A stretch of DNA of 64,000 nt. It comes from an uncultured Pelagibacteraceae bacterium. GTDB taxonomy: Bacteria > Pseudomonadota > Alphaproteobacteria > Pelagibacterales > Pelagibacteraceae. The notes beneath the pieces are model-generated. The model was not told the DNA's origin, ran no database searches, and saw only the letters and a program-made list of their open reading frames with translations. Of the stretch, positions 10,123 to 19,912 are shown one piece after another (positions within the stretch are counted from its first letter, which is position 1; the number at the start of each line of letters is the position of its first letter). Location: NCBI GenBank assembly GCA_902516625.1, contig CABXYU010000003.1:18312-82311 (forward strand), read 5' to 3'. A program made the translations under genes and the position numbers.

Positions 10123-11508
10123 TTAAGATGCCGCTTGAATAGCATTTTTGGAATAGCTGCTATTCTTTTTAATCTCATCTGAAATTAAAAAAGCTAGTTC
10201 TAATGCTTGATCTGCATTTAATCTAGGGTCACAGTGTGTGTGATATCTGCTTGATAAATCTTGATCTTGAATATTTTTTGCACCTCCAGTGCATTCAGTT
10301 ACGTTTTGACCAGTCATTTCGATATGCAATCCTCCAGCATAAGACCCTTCACTTTGATGCACTGCAAATACGTCCTTAACTTCTTTTAAAACATTATTGA
10401 AACGTCTTGTTTTATAACCTGTTGTTGATTTTATAGTATTTCCATGCATCGGATCACATGACCAAATTACATTAACACCTTCTTTTTTAATTCCCCTAAT
10501 AAGTTTTGGTAAATATTTTTCAACACTATCATGACCAAATCTTGATATTAAGGTAATTTTACCTTTTTCATTTTTTGGATTTATCAAATTACAGATCTTT
10601 ACAATTTCATCAGGTTTACTAGTCGGTCCACATTTAATTCCAATGGGATTTTCTATCCCTCTACAATACTCAACATGACCTCCTTCTAATTGTCTTGTTC
10701 TGTCACCGATCCAAACAAAATGCGCTGAAGTTGCATGGTGTTCGCCCGTTGTTGAGTCGATCCTTGTCATACTTTCTTCAAAAGGCAAATGTAATGCTTC
10801 ATGAGATGTCCAAAAATTTACTGTCTTAAGTCTTCTGTTAAATTCTGAATTAATTCCACAAGCATCCATAAATGCTAAAGCATCTGCAATCTTATCCTCT
10901 AGTTCTTTAAATTTTTTTGCTTGAGGACTTTTTTTAATATATCCCAAATTCCATAAGTGAACCTTTTTTAAATCTGCAAATCCACCATGCGAGAATGCTC
11001 TTAAAAGATTTAATGTTGAAGCTGATTGAGAGTAAGCTCTAAAAAGTCTTTTAGGATCATGTTTTCTAGCCTTCTCGCTAAATTCTATTCCATTTACATT
11101 GTCACCAAGATAACTAGGAAGTTCTACATCACCTTGTTTTTCGGTAGGAGCACTTCTTGGTTTTGCAAACTGTCCTGCGATCCTTCCAAGCTTTATGACT
11201 GGTAATGAGGCTGAATAAGTTAATACTAAAGACATTTGTAGAATAACTTTAAAAGTATCTCTTATATTATCAGGATTAAATTCAGCAAAACTTTCAGCAC
11301 AATCTCCGCCTTGAAGTAAAAATGCTTTTCCATCAACTACTTCTGCTAATTGTTGTTTTAGATGTCTTGTTTCACCAGCAAATACAAGTGGAGGAAAAGT
11401 TTTCATTTTATTTAAAACTTGATCCAATTCTTTTTTATCCAGATATTCTGGAATATGTTTGACTGGATATTTTCTCCAACTATTAATTTTCCAATTTTTC
11501 ATGTTCAA
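10123..11508 (-). CDS. Class II 3-deoxy-7-phosphoheptulonate (DAHP) synthase
   Basis: 461 aa; PPLVFAGETRHLKQQLAEV..GKAFLLQGGDCAESF, WSCDPMHGNT, ECTGG. Confidence 0.95.
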   Translation of the reverse strand: MNMKNWKINSWRKYPVKHIPEYLDKKELDQVLNKMKTFPPLVFAGETRHLKQQLAEVVDGKAFLLQGGDCAESFAEFNPDNIRDTFKVILQMSLVLTYSASLPVIKLGRIAGQFAKPRSAPTEKQGDVELPSYLGDNVNGIEFSEKARKHDPKRLFRAYSQSASTLNLLRAFSHGGFADLKKVHLWNLGYIKKSPQAKKFKELEDKIADALAFMDACGINSEFNRRLKTVNFWTSHEALHLPFEESMTRIDSTTGEHHATSAHFVWIGDRTRQLEGGHVEYCRGIENPIGIKCGPTSKPDEIVKICNLINPKNEKGKITLISRFGHDSVEKYLPKLIRGIKKEGVNVIWSCDPMHGNTIKSTTGYKTRRFNNVLKEVKDVFAVHQSEGSYAGGLHIEMTGQNVTECTGGAKNIQDQDLSSRYHTHCDPRLNADQALELAFLISDEIKKNSSYSKNAIQAAS

Positions 11509-11537
11509 CTCACGATTGTTGTATCAGAGTTTTCTTA

Positions 11538-13358
11538 TTATTCAACGGTTACAGATTTAGCTAAATTTCTAGGCTTATCTATATCTAATCCTTTTTTTAA
11601 AGCCGAATAATAAGCTAGTTTTTGGAGCGGTATAGTTAGAAGGAATGGTAAAAGATCCTCATTTGTACTCTCAACTTCAATTGTTTCCCAAATATTTTCA
11701 GAAATAATTTCATCACTGCTTTTATTTGTAATTAATAAAACTTTCGCTCCTCTAGCGATTACTTCCTGCATATTTGAAATTGTTTTTTTGTAATAATTAT
11801 CTCTTGGAGCTAAGACTACTACTGGCATACCCTCCTCAATTAAAGCCAAAGGTCCATGTTTCATTTCGCCTGCTGGATAACCTTCAGCATGCACATAAGA
11901 TAATTCCTTCAATTTTAATGCACCTTCTAATGCAATAGGATAAGAGAAGCCTCTACCTAAAAACATAGATCCTTTTGCATCATTAAAAGTGCTAGACACA
12001 TTTTGGATTTTATTGTCTGTTAATAAAGTTTTTTCGATCAATTTAGGTAATTCTTTTAAATCATTTAATTTTTTGGAAAGTTCTTTGTTTTCTAAATCGC
12101 CTCTTAATAATGCCAGTTTCAAGGCTAAAATGTACAATATAAGAATTTGACCTAAGAAAGCTTTGGTAGAAGCAACCCCGATTTCGGTGCCACAATGAAT
12201 AGGTAGAACAAACTCTGAATCTCTAGCTATAGAGCTTTCAATAACATTAACTACAGCGCAAGTTTTCATACTATTTTTCTTACATAAATCTAAGGCTGCA
12301 TAAGTATCTGCTGTTTCCCCAGATTGAGAAACGAAAACATACAAGGTATCTTTTTTAAATCTATTTTTCCTGTATCTAAATTCAGAGGCAATATCGACAT
12401 TAACGTCAAGAGAGGTTAATTCCTCAAACCAATATTTAGCCATCAAACATGAATGGTAAGCTGTACCACAACCAATTAAAGTAACCGCAGAAATTTCATT
12501 TTTTTTCCATGGAATATTATAAATATTTATATTGTTATTAGCTGAATCAATATATTCCTTTATTCCATTTTTAAGAGTAATTGGCTGTTCTTCAATTTCT
12601 TTAGCCATAAAATGTTTATAATCACCTTTGTCATATTTTTCATCTTCACTTGATAATTCTAAAACTTTTTTGTTAATCTTAGTTCCATCTTCACTAAAAA
12701 ATTCAACATGATCTTTTTTAATAACACAAAATTCTCCATCATTAAGATAAGTAATTTTGTTTGTCATTGACTTTAGAGCATAAGAGTCTGATCCTAAATA
12801 ATTTTCGTTTGGACCATAACCAACTGCCAAAGGTGAGCCTCTTCTTGCACCCACAATTAAATCAGGTTGGTCTTTAAATATTATTCCCAAAGCAAAACTT
12901 CCATGAAGGGCTTTCAAAGTTTTCTTTATCGAATTAACAATATTTTCTGTTTTTAAATTTTCTGTGATTAAATGAACTATCACTTCAGTATCAGTTTGAG
13001 ATTTAAACTTGTGACCTTTACTTACTAAAAATTTCTTTAACAAAGTTGAATTTTCAATAATACCATTATGAACAACTGAAACATTTTGTGATGAGTGTGG
13101 ATGTGCATTTATACTATTTGGTAATCCATGAGTAGCCCATCTTACATGTCCAATACCAATATTACCTTCCATATTTTGAACTAAGGAATTTTTTTCAAGA
13201 TTTTTTACTCTACCCTCCGATTTAATTTCGTTAATAAATCCATTCGAGAGAGTTGCAATTCCAGCTGAGTCATACCCTCTATATTCGAGTTTTTTTAAAG
13301 AGCTAATAATTGTAGCCGAGACTGACTTATTACTATTGATACCTATAATTCCACACAT
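11538..13358 (-). CDS. glmS: Glutamine-fructose-6-phosphate aminotransferase
   Basis: 606 aa; MCGIIGI N-terminal cysteine, HVRWATHG, two SIS domains, DKPRNLAKSVTVE C-terminus. Confidence 0.98.
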   Translation of the reverse strand: MCGIIGINSNKSVSATIISSLKKLEYRGYDSAGIATLSNGFINEIKSEGRVKNLEKNSLVQNMEGNIGIGHVRWATHGLPNSINAHPHSSQNVSVVHNGIIENSTLLKKFLVSKGHKFKSQTDTEVIVHLITENLKTENIVNSIKKTLKALHGSFALGIIFKDQPDLIVGARRGSPLAVGYGPNENYLGSDSYALKSMTNKITYLNDGEFCVIKKDHVEFFSEDGTKINKKVLELSSEDEKYDKGDYKHFMAKEIEEQPITLKNGIKEYIDSANNNINIYNIPWKKNEISAVTLIGCGTAYHSCLMAKYWFEELTSLDVNVDIASEFRYRKNRFKKDTLYVFVSQSGETADTYAALDLCKKNSMKTCAVVNVIESSIARDSEFVLPIHCGTEIGVASTKAFLGQILILYILALKLALLRGDLENKELSKKLNDLKELPKLIEKTLLTDNKIQNVSSTFNDAKGSMFLGRGFSYPIALEGALKLKELSYVHAEGYPAGEMKHGPLALIEEGMPVVVLAPRDNYYKKTISNMQEVIARGAKVLLITNKSSDEIISENIWETIEVESTNEDLLPFLLTIPLQKLAYYSALKKGLDIDKPRNLAKSVTVE

Positions 13359-13360
13359 AA

Positions 13361-13978
13361 TTATTTCTTTTTATAATTTCTCACTTCAGTTTGTAAACTT
13401 CTAGTTAATGCTAATGACTTTTTTCTTACATTTTTTGTTATCACTGATCCAGCTCCAACCACACTACTTGCTCCAATAATTATGGGAGCCACTAAGGAAG
13501 AATTAGATCCGATAAATACATTATCTTTTATGTTTGTTCTGTTTTTGTTTATCCCATCGTAATTACATGTAATAGTTCCAGCACCTACATTGACAGATTT
13601 TCCAATTTTACTGTCGCCTATATATGAAAGATGACTTACTTTTGATTTTTTTCCAATAGTACTTTTTTTAATTTCAACAAAGTTGCCTACTTTAGAGCCT
13701 TCTTTAAGAATTACTCCTGGTCTTATTCTAGCATAAGGTCCTATATCAACTTTGTTTTCTATTCTACAATTTTCTAAATGTGAAAAAGATTTGATTGTTA
13801 CATTATTACCAATTTTTACTTTTGGTCCAAAAACTACATAAGGCTCTATGGTTACATTTTTTCCAATTTTAGTATCTTTTGAAAAATAAATTGTCTCTGG
13901 CCCCAACATTTTAACACCAGACTTTAAAAATTTATTTCTCAGTCTGTTTTGTTGTTTTTGTAAATTTAATTGCTTCAT
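13361..13978 (-). CDS. GlmU C-terminal (acetyltransferase, left-handed beta-helix) domain protein lacking the uridylyltransferase domain
   Basis: 205 aa; QNRLRNKFLKSGVKMLGPETIYFSKDTKIGKNV..., GAGTITCNYDGINKNRTNIKDNVFIGSNSSLVAPI; divergent gph starts about 65 bp upstream so no N-domain is present. Confidence 0.88.
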   Translation of the reverse strand: MKQLNLQKQQNRLRNKFLKSGVKMLGPETIYFSKDTKIGKNVTIEPYVVFGPKVKIGNNVTIKSFSHLENCRIENKVDIGPYARIRPGVILKEGSKVGNFVEIKKSTIGKKSKVSHLSYIGDSKIGKSVNVGAGTITCNYDGINKNRTNIKDNVFIGSNSSLVAPIIIGASSVVGAGSVITKNVRKKSLALTRSLQTEVRNYKKK

Positions 13979-14049
13979 CTAGTAAATTCTTTATATTAAG
14001 TATATATTTTTCTTAATTCACAAAATATTTCTTAAAAATACTTTTGATT

Positions 14050-14733
14050 ATGGCACAACAATACACAATTCTTTTTGATTTAGATGGTACTCTTGTCGAT
14101 ACAGCACCTGATTTAATGCGTGCACATAATCACGTAATGAAAAAATTTGGTTATCCTACAAAATCAACCAATGAGATAAGAAATTTAGTTGGCCAAGGTG
14201 CTGGAGCCATGCTTGGAAGATCTATTTGGGGTCAAGCAAAAAAAGAATTTAGTAAAGTGCAAGATGAAAAAGTTAAGAAAGACATGGTTAACGACTTTGT
14301 TGATTTTTACGGAAAAAACATTGTAAATGAAAGTACTCTTATAAAAGGCGTAAAAGAATTTTTATCTTGGTGTAAAAAAAGAAAAATTTCAATGGGTGTT
14401 TGTACTAATAAACAAGAACATCTAGCGATTGATCTTTTAAAAAAAATTGGTATTTACAATTTTTTTGATTATGTCGCTGGTCATAATACATTTCAATATT
14501 GTAAACCAGACCCAAGACACTTAACCTCTGTAATAGAAATATTAGGTGGTGACATCAAAAAATCTTTAATGATAGGTGATAGTGAAACAGATGCTAATGC
14601 AGCACAAAATGCTGGAATACCTGTTATCTTATTAGAAGATGGCTACACAGAAAAGAATACAAGCGAAATATATCACAATCACTTAATAAAAGACTTTGTG
14701 GGTATTGAAAAAATTGTATTAAGATATCTTTAA
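14050..14733 (+). CDS. gph: HAD-family phosphoglycolate phosphatase
   Basis: LFDLDGTLVDTAPDLMRAHN; IGDSETDANAAQNAG; likely ATG at 14050. Confidence 0.88.
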   Translation: MAQQYTILFDLDGTLVDTAPDLMRAHNHVMKKFGYPTKSTNEIRNLVGQGAGAMLGRSIWGQAKKEFSKVQDEKVKKDMVNDFVDFYGKNIVNESTLIKGVKEFLSWCKKRKISMGVCTNKQEHLAIDLLKKIGIYNFFDYVAGHNTFQYCKPDPRHLTSVIEILGGDIKKSLMIGDSETDANAAQNAGIPVILLEDGYTEKNTSEIYHNHLIKDFVGIEKIVLRYL

Positions 14734-14787
14734 TATTGATTATTTTTTTTTAACTATTAAAAACAATTTCGAAAGTTAGGAGTTTTT

Positions 14788-16290
14788 TTGATAGTACATA
14801 AAGTAAAAGTTTATCCATCTAAAATTCATCTTCCAAAGAAAAACCAGCTTGCTTGGAAAATAGCAGAGATAGCTAGTGATAATGCAAAATTAAGTGGGGA
14901 TGCAATTGAAATGGTTATTAATAGAATTATTGATAATGCTTCAGTAGCAATTGCATCTTTAAACAGACGTCCTGTAATTTCATCGCGAGAAATGGCGCTC
15001 AAACATTCTAGAAAAAATGGTGCTACTTTATTTGGTGTAAATAAAAAATTAAAATTTGATTGTGAATGGGCTGCTTGGTCTAATGGTACTGCAGTAAGAG
15101 AACTAGATTTTCATGATACGTTTTTAGCTGAAGACTATAGTCATCCTGGAGACAACATACCTCCACTTATAAGTGTTGCACAACAAAAGAAGAAAAGTGG
15201 TTTAGATCTTTTAAGAGGAATTATCACTGCATATGAAGTTCAAGTAAATTTAGTAAAAGGAATTTGTTTACACAAACATAAAGTTGATCATATTGCTCAC
15301 TTGGGTCCTAGTGTGGCTGCTGGTCTTGGAACAATGTTAAGATTAAATACAGAAACAATTTATCAAGCAATTCAACAAGCCTTGCATACAACTGTATCAA
15401 CAAGACAATCAAGAAAAGGAGAAATTTCCAGTTGGAAAGCTTATGCTCCAGCTCATGCAGGAAAACTTGCAATAGAAGCAGTTGATAGGGTGATGCGAGG
15501 TGAAGGAGCTCCAAGCCCAATATATGAGGGAGAGGATAGTGTGATAGCGAGAATATTAGATGGAAAAAAAGCACTTTATAGTGTTCCATTACCCAAAAAA
15601 GGAGAGATCAAAAAAGCAATACTTGAAACTTATACAAAAGAATATTCTGCTGAATATCAGTCTCAAGCTTTAATTGATTTAGCAAAAAAACTTAAAAAAA
15701 AAATTTCAAATTTAAATCTAATAAAAAAAATTGATATCTATACTAGTCATCATACTCATTACGTGATTGGAACGGGTGCTAATGATCCTCAAAAAATGGA
15801 TCCTTATGCTAGTAGAGAAACCTTAGATCACTCTATTATGTATATTTTTGCTGTAGCTTTAGAAGATGGTAGCTGGCATCATGTAAAATCTTATACAAAA
15901 GAAAGAGCGAAAAGAAAAAGTACGATTAAGATTTGGCAATCAATTAAAACCCACGAGGATAAAAAATGGACTAAAAAGTATCATGACCCAAACCCAAAAA
16001 AAAAATCATTTGGTGCTAAAGTAGTAATCACACTTAAAAGCGGTAAGAAAATAACAGAACAACAAGACAAAGCCGATGCCCATCCTTATGGCTCAAGACC
16101 ATTTAAAAGACAAAATTATATAAATAAATTTTTAACTTTGACAGAGAGTATTTTAAGTAAAAAAGAAAGTGATAGATTTTTAAAAACAGTGCAAAATCTT
16201 AAAAAATTGAAGCCAGGTGAACTTGATAAATTGAATATTGAAGTAAGAAAAAGTAAATTAAAAAAAAATTTAAAAAAAGGGATTTTTTAA
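14788..16290 (+). CDS. prpD: 2-methylcitrate dehydratase (MmgE/PrpD family)
   Basis: 500 aa, TTG start; [35 protein letters not shown]; followed by prpB and prpC. Confidence 0.94.
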   Translation: MIVHKVKVYPSKIHLPKKNQLAWKIAEIASDNAKLSGDAIEMVINRIIDNASVAIASLNRRPVISSREMALKHSRKNGATLFGVNKKLKFDCEWAAWSNGTAVRELDFHDTFLAEDYSHPGDNIPPLISVAQQKKKSGLDLLRGIITAYEVQVNLVKGICLHKHKVDHIAHLGPSVAAGLGTMLRLNTETIYQAIQQALHTTVSTRQSRKGEISSWKAYAPAHAGKLAIEAVDRVMRGEGAPSPIYEGEDSVIARILDGKKALYSVPLPKKGEIKKAILETYTKEYSAEYQSQALIDLAKKLKKKISNLNLIKKIDIYTSHHTHYVIGTGANDPQKMDPYASRETLDHSIMYIFAVALEDGSWHHVKSYTKERAKRKSTIKIWQSIKTHEDKKWTKKYHDPNPKKKSFGAKVVITLKSGKKITEQQDKADAHPYGSRPFKRQNYINKFLTLTESILSKKESDRFLKTVQNLKKLKPGELDKLNIEVRKSKLKKNLKKGIF

Positions 16291-17186
16291 TGCATTTCGT
16301 CGAAAAAGAACCTCCTCAAAAAAGAATTGACTTTAATAATAAGCTTAAATCAAAAAAAATTTTAAGAGTTCCTGGGGCTTTCAATCCCCTAACAGCAAAA
16401 TTAATTGAGGAAATTGGTTATGATGCTGTTTATGTTTCAGGTGGAGTAATGGCAAATGATCTTGGTTTCCCAGATATAGGTTTAACGACATTACAAGATG
16501 TTAGTACACGTTCATACTTAATTTCAAGAGTTACAAATCTTCCAACTATTGTCGATATTGATACAGGTTTTAAATCTTGTAAAGAAACGATTGAAACTTT
16601 TGAAGAGTTTGGAATTTCTGCAGTGCACTTGGAAGATCAAATTGAAAGAAAAAGATGTGGTCATTTAGATAATAAAGAATTAATAACTACTGACTCCATG
16701 GTTAAAAAAATTAAGGAATGTGTTTCAGCTAGAAAAGATGAAAATTTTAAAATTATCGCAAGGTCTGACGCAAAAAGTGTTGAAGGAATTGATAAAATGA
16801 TTGAAAGATGTAAAGCCTATATAGATGCAGGTGCTGAAATTATTTTTCCAGAAGCTCTTCAAGATGAAAAAGATTTTGAAAAAGTAAGAAAAAAATTATC
16901 GTGTTATTTACTGGCAAATATGACTGAGTTTGGTAAATCGAAATTATTTAATTATAAAGAGCTTGAAAACTTTGGTTATAATATTGTTATTTATCCAGTA
17001 ACGACACAGAGATTGGCCATGAAAAATGTTGAAGATGGATTAAGGGACATTTATGCAAATGGACATCAAAATAATATTATTGATAAAATGCAAACCAGAA
17101 AAAGACTTTATGAACTTGTCGATTACGAAAAATATAACAGTTTAGATGAAAAAATTTATAATTTTAGCACTGAGGGGCATGAATAA
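16290..17186 (+). CDS. prpB: Methylisocitrate lyase
   Basis: VPGAFNPLTAKLIEEIGYDAVYVSGGVMAND, DIDTGF, HLEDQIERKRCGHLDNK. Confidence 0.95.
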   Translation: MHFVEKEPPQKRIDFNNKLKSKKILRVPGAFNPLTAKLIEEIGYDAVYVSGGVMANDLGFPDIGLTTLQDVSTRSYLISRVTNLPTIVDIDTGFKSCKETIETFEEFGISAVHLEDQIERKRCGHLDNKELITTDSMVKKIKECVSARKDENFKIIARSDAKSVEGIDKMIERCKAYIDAGAEIIFPEALQDEKDFEKVRKKLSCYLLANMTEFGKSKLFNYKELENFGYNIVIYPVTTQRLAMKNVEDGLRDIYANGHQNNIIDKMQTRKRLYELVDYEKYNSLDEKIYNFSTEGHE

Positions 17187-18310
17187 TGACGGATGAAATA
17201 AAAAAAGGTTTATTAGGCATAGTAGTAGATGAGACAGAAGTATCTAAGGTAATGCCAGAAATTAATTCTCTTACTTACAGAGGATATGCGGCGCAAGATT
17301 TATGTGAATATTGTAGATTTGAAGAAGTAGCTTATTTAATTTTAAATAAAGATTTACCGAACTCAATCCAACTTAGAAAATTTGAAAAAGAGGAAAAAAC
17401 AAATAGAGACCTATCAACCGATTTATATTCCATAATAAAACGTATGCCAAAAAAATCACATCCAATGGATGTTGCGAGAACTGCGGTAAGTATATTGGGG
17501 TTGGAAGATAAAGAAACTACAGACTCATCCCCAGAAGCAAATATGAGAAAAGCCATTAGAATTTTAGCCAAAACACCCACGGCTCTTGCTGCATTTTATA
17601 GACTTAGAAAGGGAAAAAAGATAATAAAGCCAAAAAAAGATTTAAGTATTGCTGAGAACTTTTTTTACATGTGTTTTGGTAAAGTTCCTCAAAAAGAAAT
17701 AGTTAAAGCATTCGATGTATCATTAATATTATATGCAGAGCATAGTTTTAATGTTTCAACATTCACAGCAAGAACAATCACATCAAGTTTATCAGATATA
17801 CATGGTGCCATAACAGGAGCTATTGCCAGTTTAAAAGGTCCATTACACGGTGGCGCCAATGAGGAAGTTATGCACATGATGAATAAGATCAAAAAACCAG
17901 AAAATGCCTTAAAATGGATTAATGATGCTTTAAAAAATAAAGAAGTTGTTATGGGATTTGGTCATAGAGTTTATAAATCTGGAGATTCTAGAGTTCCAAC
18001 AATGAGAAAATATTTTGCAAAAGTTGCTAAGATTAAGAAGGATAAAAAGTTTGAAAAAATTTATGACATAGTTGAAAAAGTAATGATTGATAGAAAAAAT
18101 ATTCATCCTAATGTTGATTATCCAACAGGTCCTACGTATCATCTAATGGGTTTCGATACAGACTTTTTCACACCCATTTTTGTAATTTCAAGAATAACTG
18201 GTTGGTCTGCACATATTATGGAACAACATGCAGCAAATAAATTGATCAGACCTCTTGCAAGTTATAAAGGTAACCAACATAGAAAAGTTGTTCAGCTTAA
18301 TCAAAGATAA
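17186..18310 (+). CDS. prpC: 2-methylcitrate synthase/citrate synthase
   Basis: TYRGYAAQDLCEYC, ILYAEHSFNVSTFTART, GPLHGGANE, GFGHRVYK. Confidence 0.93.
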   Translation: MTDEIKKGLLGIVVDETEVSKVMPEINSLTYRGYAAQDLCEYCRFEEVAYLILNKDLPNSIQLRKFEKEEKTNRDLSTDLYSIIKRMPKKSHPMDVARTAVSILGLEDKETTDSSPEANMRKAIRILAKTPTALAAFYRLRKGKKIIKPKKDLSIAENFFYMCFGKVPQKEIVKAFDVSLILYAEHSFNVSTFTARTITSSLSDIHGAITGAIASLKGPLHGGANEEVMHMMNKIKKPENALKWINDALKNKEVVMGFGHRVYKSGDSRVPTMRKYFAKVAKIKKDKKFEKIYDIVEKVMIDRKNIHPNVDYPTGPTYHLMGFDTDFFTPIFVISRITGWSAHIMEQHAANKLIRPLASYKGNQHRKVVQLNQR

Positions 18311-18864
18311 CTGATAATTTTCTCCGGATCAGGTCTTTTTCTTTCACTAGGCTCTTCAGTTTTGTGACCGATATATATAAAACCTGATATCTTATCTTTA
18401 TTTTTTCGAGCCCCCAGATATTCTAGCATTTTATTGTTATAAGCATACCATTCAGTCAACCACTGAGAGGCATATCCAAGAGATTGAGCACAAGATAATA
18501 AATTCATGCATACTGCTCCTGAAGATAATATCATTTCCCACTCTGGTATTTTTGATTGTTCTACTGGAGTGGATAAAACAGCTATGACCAAAGAAGCTCT
18601 TTGTAATCTTTTAGATTCTATTTCAAGTTGGGTTTTGTTTGCATTTGGATTTTCTTTTTTAAATTCACTTAAAATAATTTCCTCATCAATAAATTTTAAT
18701 TTTTCACCTCTTATTACTTTTATTGTCCAAGGATTTAGTGCTCCGTGATCTGGTACTCTAATACCAGCTGATAAAATTTTTTTTAAATCCTCATCTGGAA
18801 CTGTTTTTGCCAACATCTTTCTAGCAAGTACAGATCTTCTTTTCTGGAAAAAATTAGTTTCCAT
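18301..18864 (-). CDS. Nitroreductase family protein
   Basis: RRSVLARKMLAKTVPDEDLKKILSAGIRVPDHGALNPWTIKVI; IGHKTEEPSERKRPD. Confidence 0.88.
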   Translation of the reverse strand: METNFFQKRRSVLARKMLAKTVPDEDLKKILSAGIRVPDHGALNPWTIKVIRGEKLKFIDEEIILSEFKKENPNANKTQLEIESKRLQRASLVIAVLSTPVEQSKIPEWEMILSSGAVCMNLLSCAQSLGYASQWLTEWYAYNNKMLEYLGARKNKDKISGFIYIGHKTEEPSERKRPDPEKIISYL

Positions 18865-18886
18865 TTATGATTTAAAGATTTTATTT

Positions 18887-19912
18887 TTAACTAAAAGCTT
18901 CTACCCAGGTTCCTTGTGTCGATGCTTTTGAGTACTCTGTTGCACGTCCTTCAAAGAAGTTCATGTGCTCAACTGCATTCAACATAGTATCGAGCCATCC
19001 GAGAGGATTTTTTTGGACGTCGTAAATAGGCTCTAAACCTAATTGAACTAACCTTCTATTACCAATAAATCTAATATAATCCTTAACTTCTTGAGCCGTT
19101 AATCCTTCCATTGGACCCATCTCAAAAGCTAAATCAATAAAAGCATCCTCGTGAGAGATAATCGTTCTGCACGCTTCATAAAGTTCTTTTTTTAATTTTG
19201 GTGTCCAAATTTCAGGATTTTCTTTTATAAATTCTTTGAAAATTCTAATCATTGAATTACAGTGAAGAGTCTCATCTCTAACTGACCAAGTAACAATCTG
19301 GCCCATACCTTTAAGTTTATTATGTCTTGGAAAGTTTAACAGTATTGCAAAACTTGCGAATAATTGTAAACCTTCTGTAAATGCACTGAACACCGCAACT
19401 GTTTTTGCAATATCTTCTTTTGAATTTACATTAAAGCCTTGCATATAATCATATTTATCTTTCATCTCTTTGTATTTCATAAAAGCTGAGTATTCAGATT
19501 CAGGCATACCAATCGTATCTAATAAATGAGAATAAGCAGCTACGTGAACTGTTTCCATTGCAGCAAAGGCTGTCATCATCATTAAAACTTCTGTTGGTTT
19601 AAAAACAGTTGTGTAGTGTCTCAAATAACAGTTGTTAACTTCAACATCAGCTTGAGTAAAAAATCTAAAAATTTGTGTAACTAAATTTTTTTCTGGTTGT
19701 GATAAATTTTTTTGCCAGTCTCTTACATCATCACCAAGAGGAACTTCTTCTGGTAACCAATGAATTCTTTGTTGAGTTAGCCACGCATCATAGCACCAAG
19801 GATATCTAAAAGGTTTATACACCGGGTTTTCTACTAATAAGCCCATTTTTTTTGGTTGAATTATTTCTTTCTTATCTGTTTTAATCTTTTCTTTTACTGA
19901 CATGATAGACAC
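18887..19912 (-). CDS. nrdB: Ribonucleotide reductase class Ia beta subunit
   Basis: KNLSQPEKNLVTQIFRFFTQADVEVNNCY; ETVHVAAYSHLLDTIG; RDETLHCNSMI. Confidence 0.95.
   Translation of the reverse strand: MSIMSVKEKIKTDKKEIIQPKKMGLLVENPVYKPFRYPWCYDAWLTQQRIHWLPEEVPLGDDVRDWQKNLSQPEKNLVTQIFRFFTQADVEVNNCYLRHYTTVFKPTEVLMMMTAFAAMETVHVAAYSHLLDTIGMPESEYSAFMKYKEMKDKYDYMQGFNVNSKEDIAKTVAVFSAFTEGLQLFASFAILLNFPRHNKLKGMGQIVTWSVRDETLHCNSMIRIFKEFIKENPEIWTPKLKKELYEACRTIISHEDAFIDLAFEMGPMEGLTAQEVKDYIRFIGNRRLVQLGLEPIYDVQKNPLGWLDTMLNAVEHMNFFEGRATEYSKASTQGTWVEAFS

Noticed and set aside
14734-14787. Possible riboswitch upstream of prpD
   Set aside because: Only about 54 bp of AT-rich sequence with no recognisable conserved structure.
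15308-15589. 93-aa minus-strand ORF inside prpD
   Set aside because: Antisense shadow with Leu/His-rich composition; no independent support.
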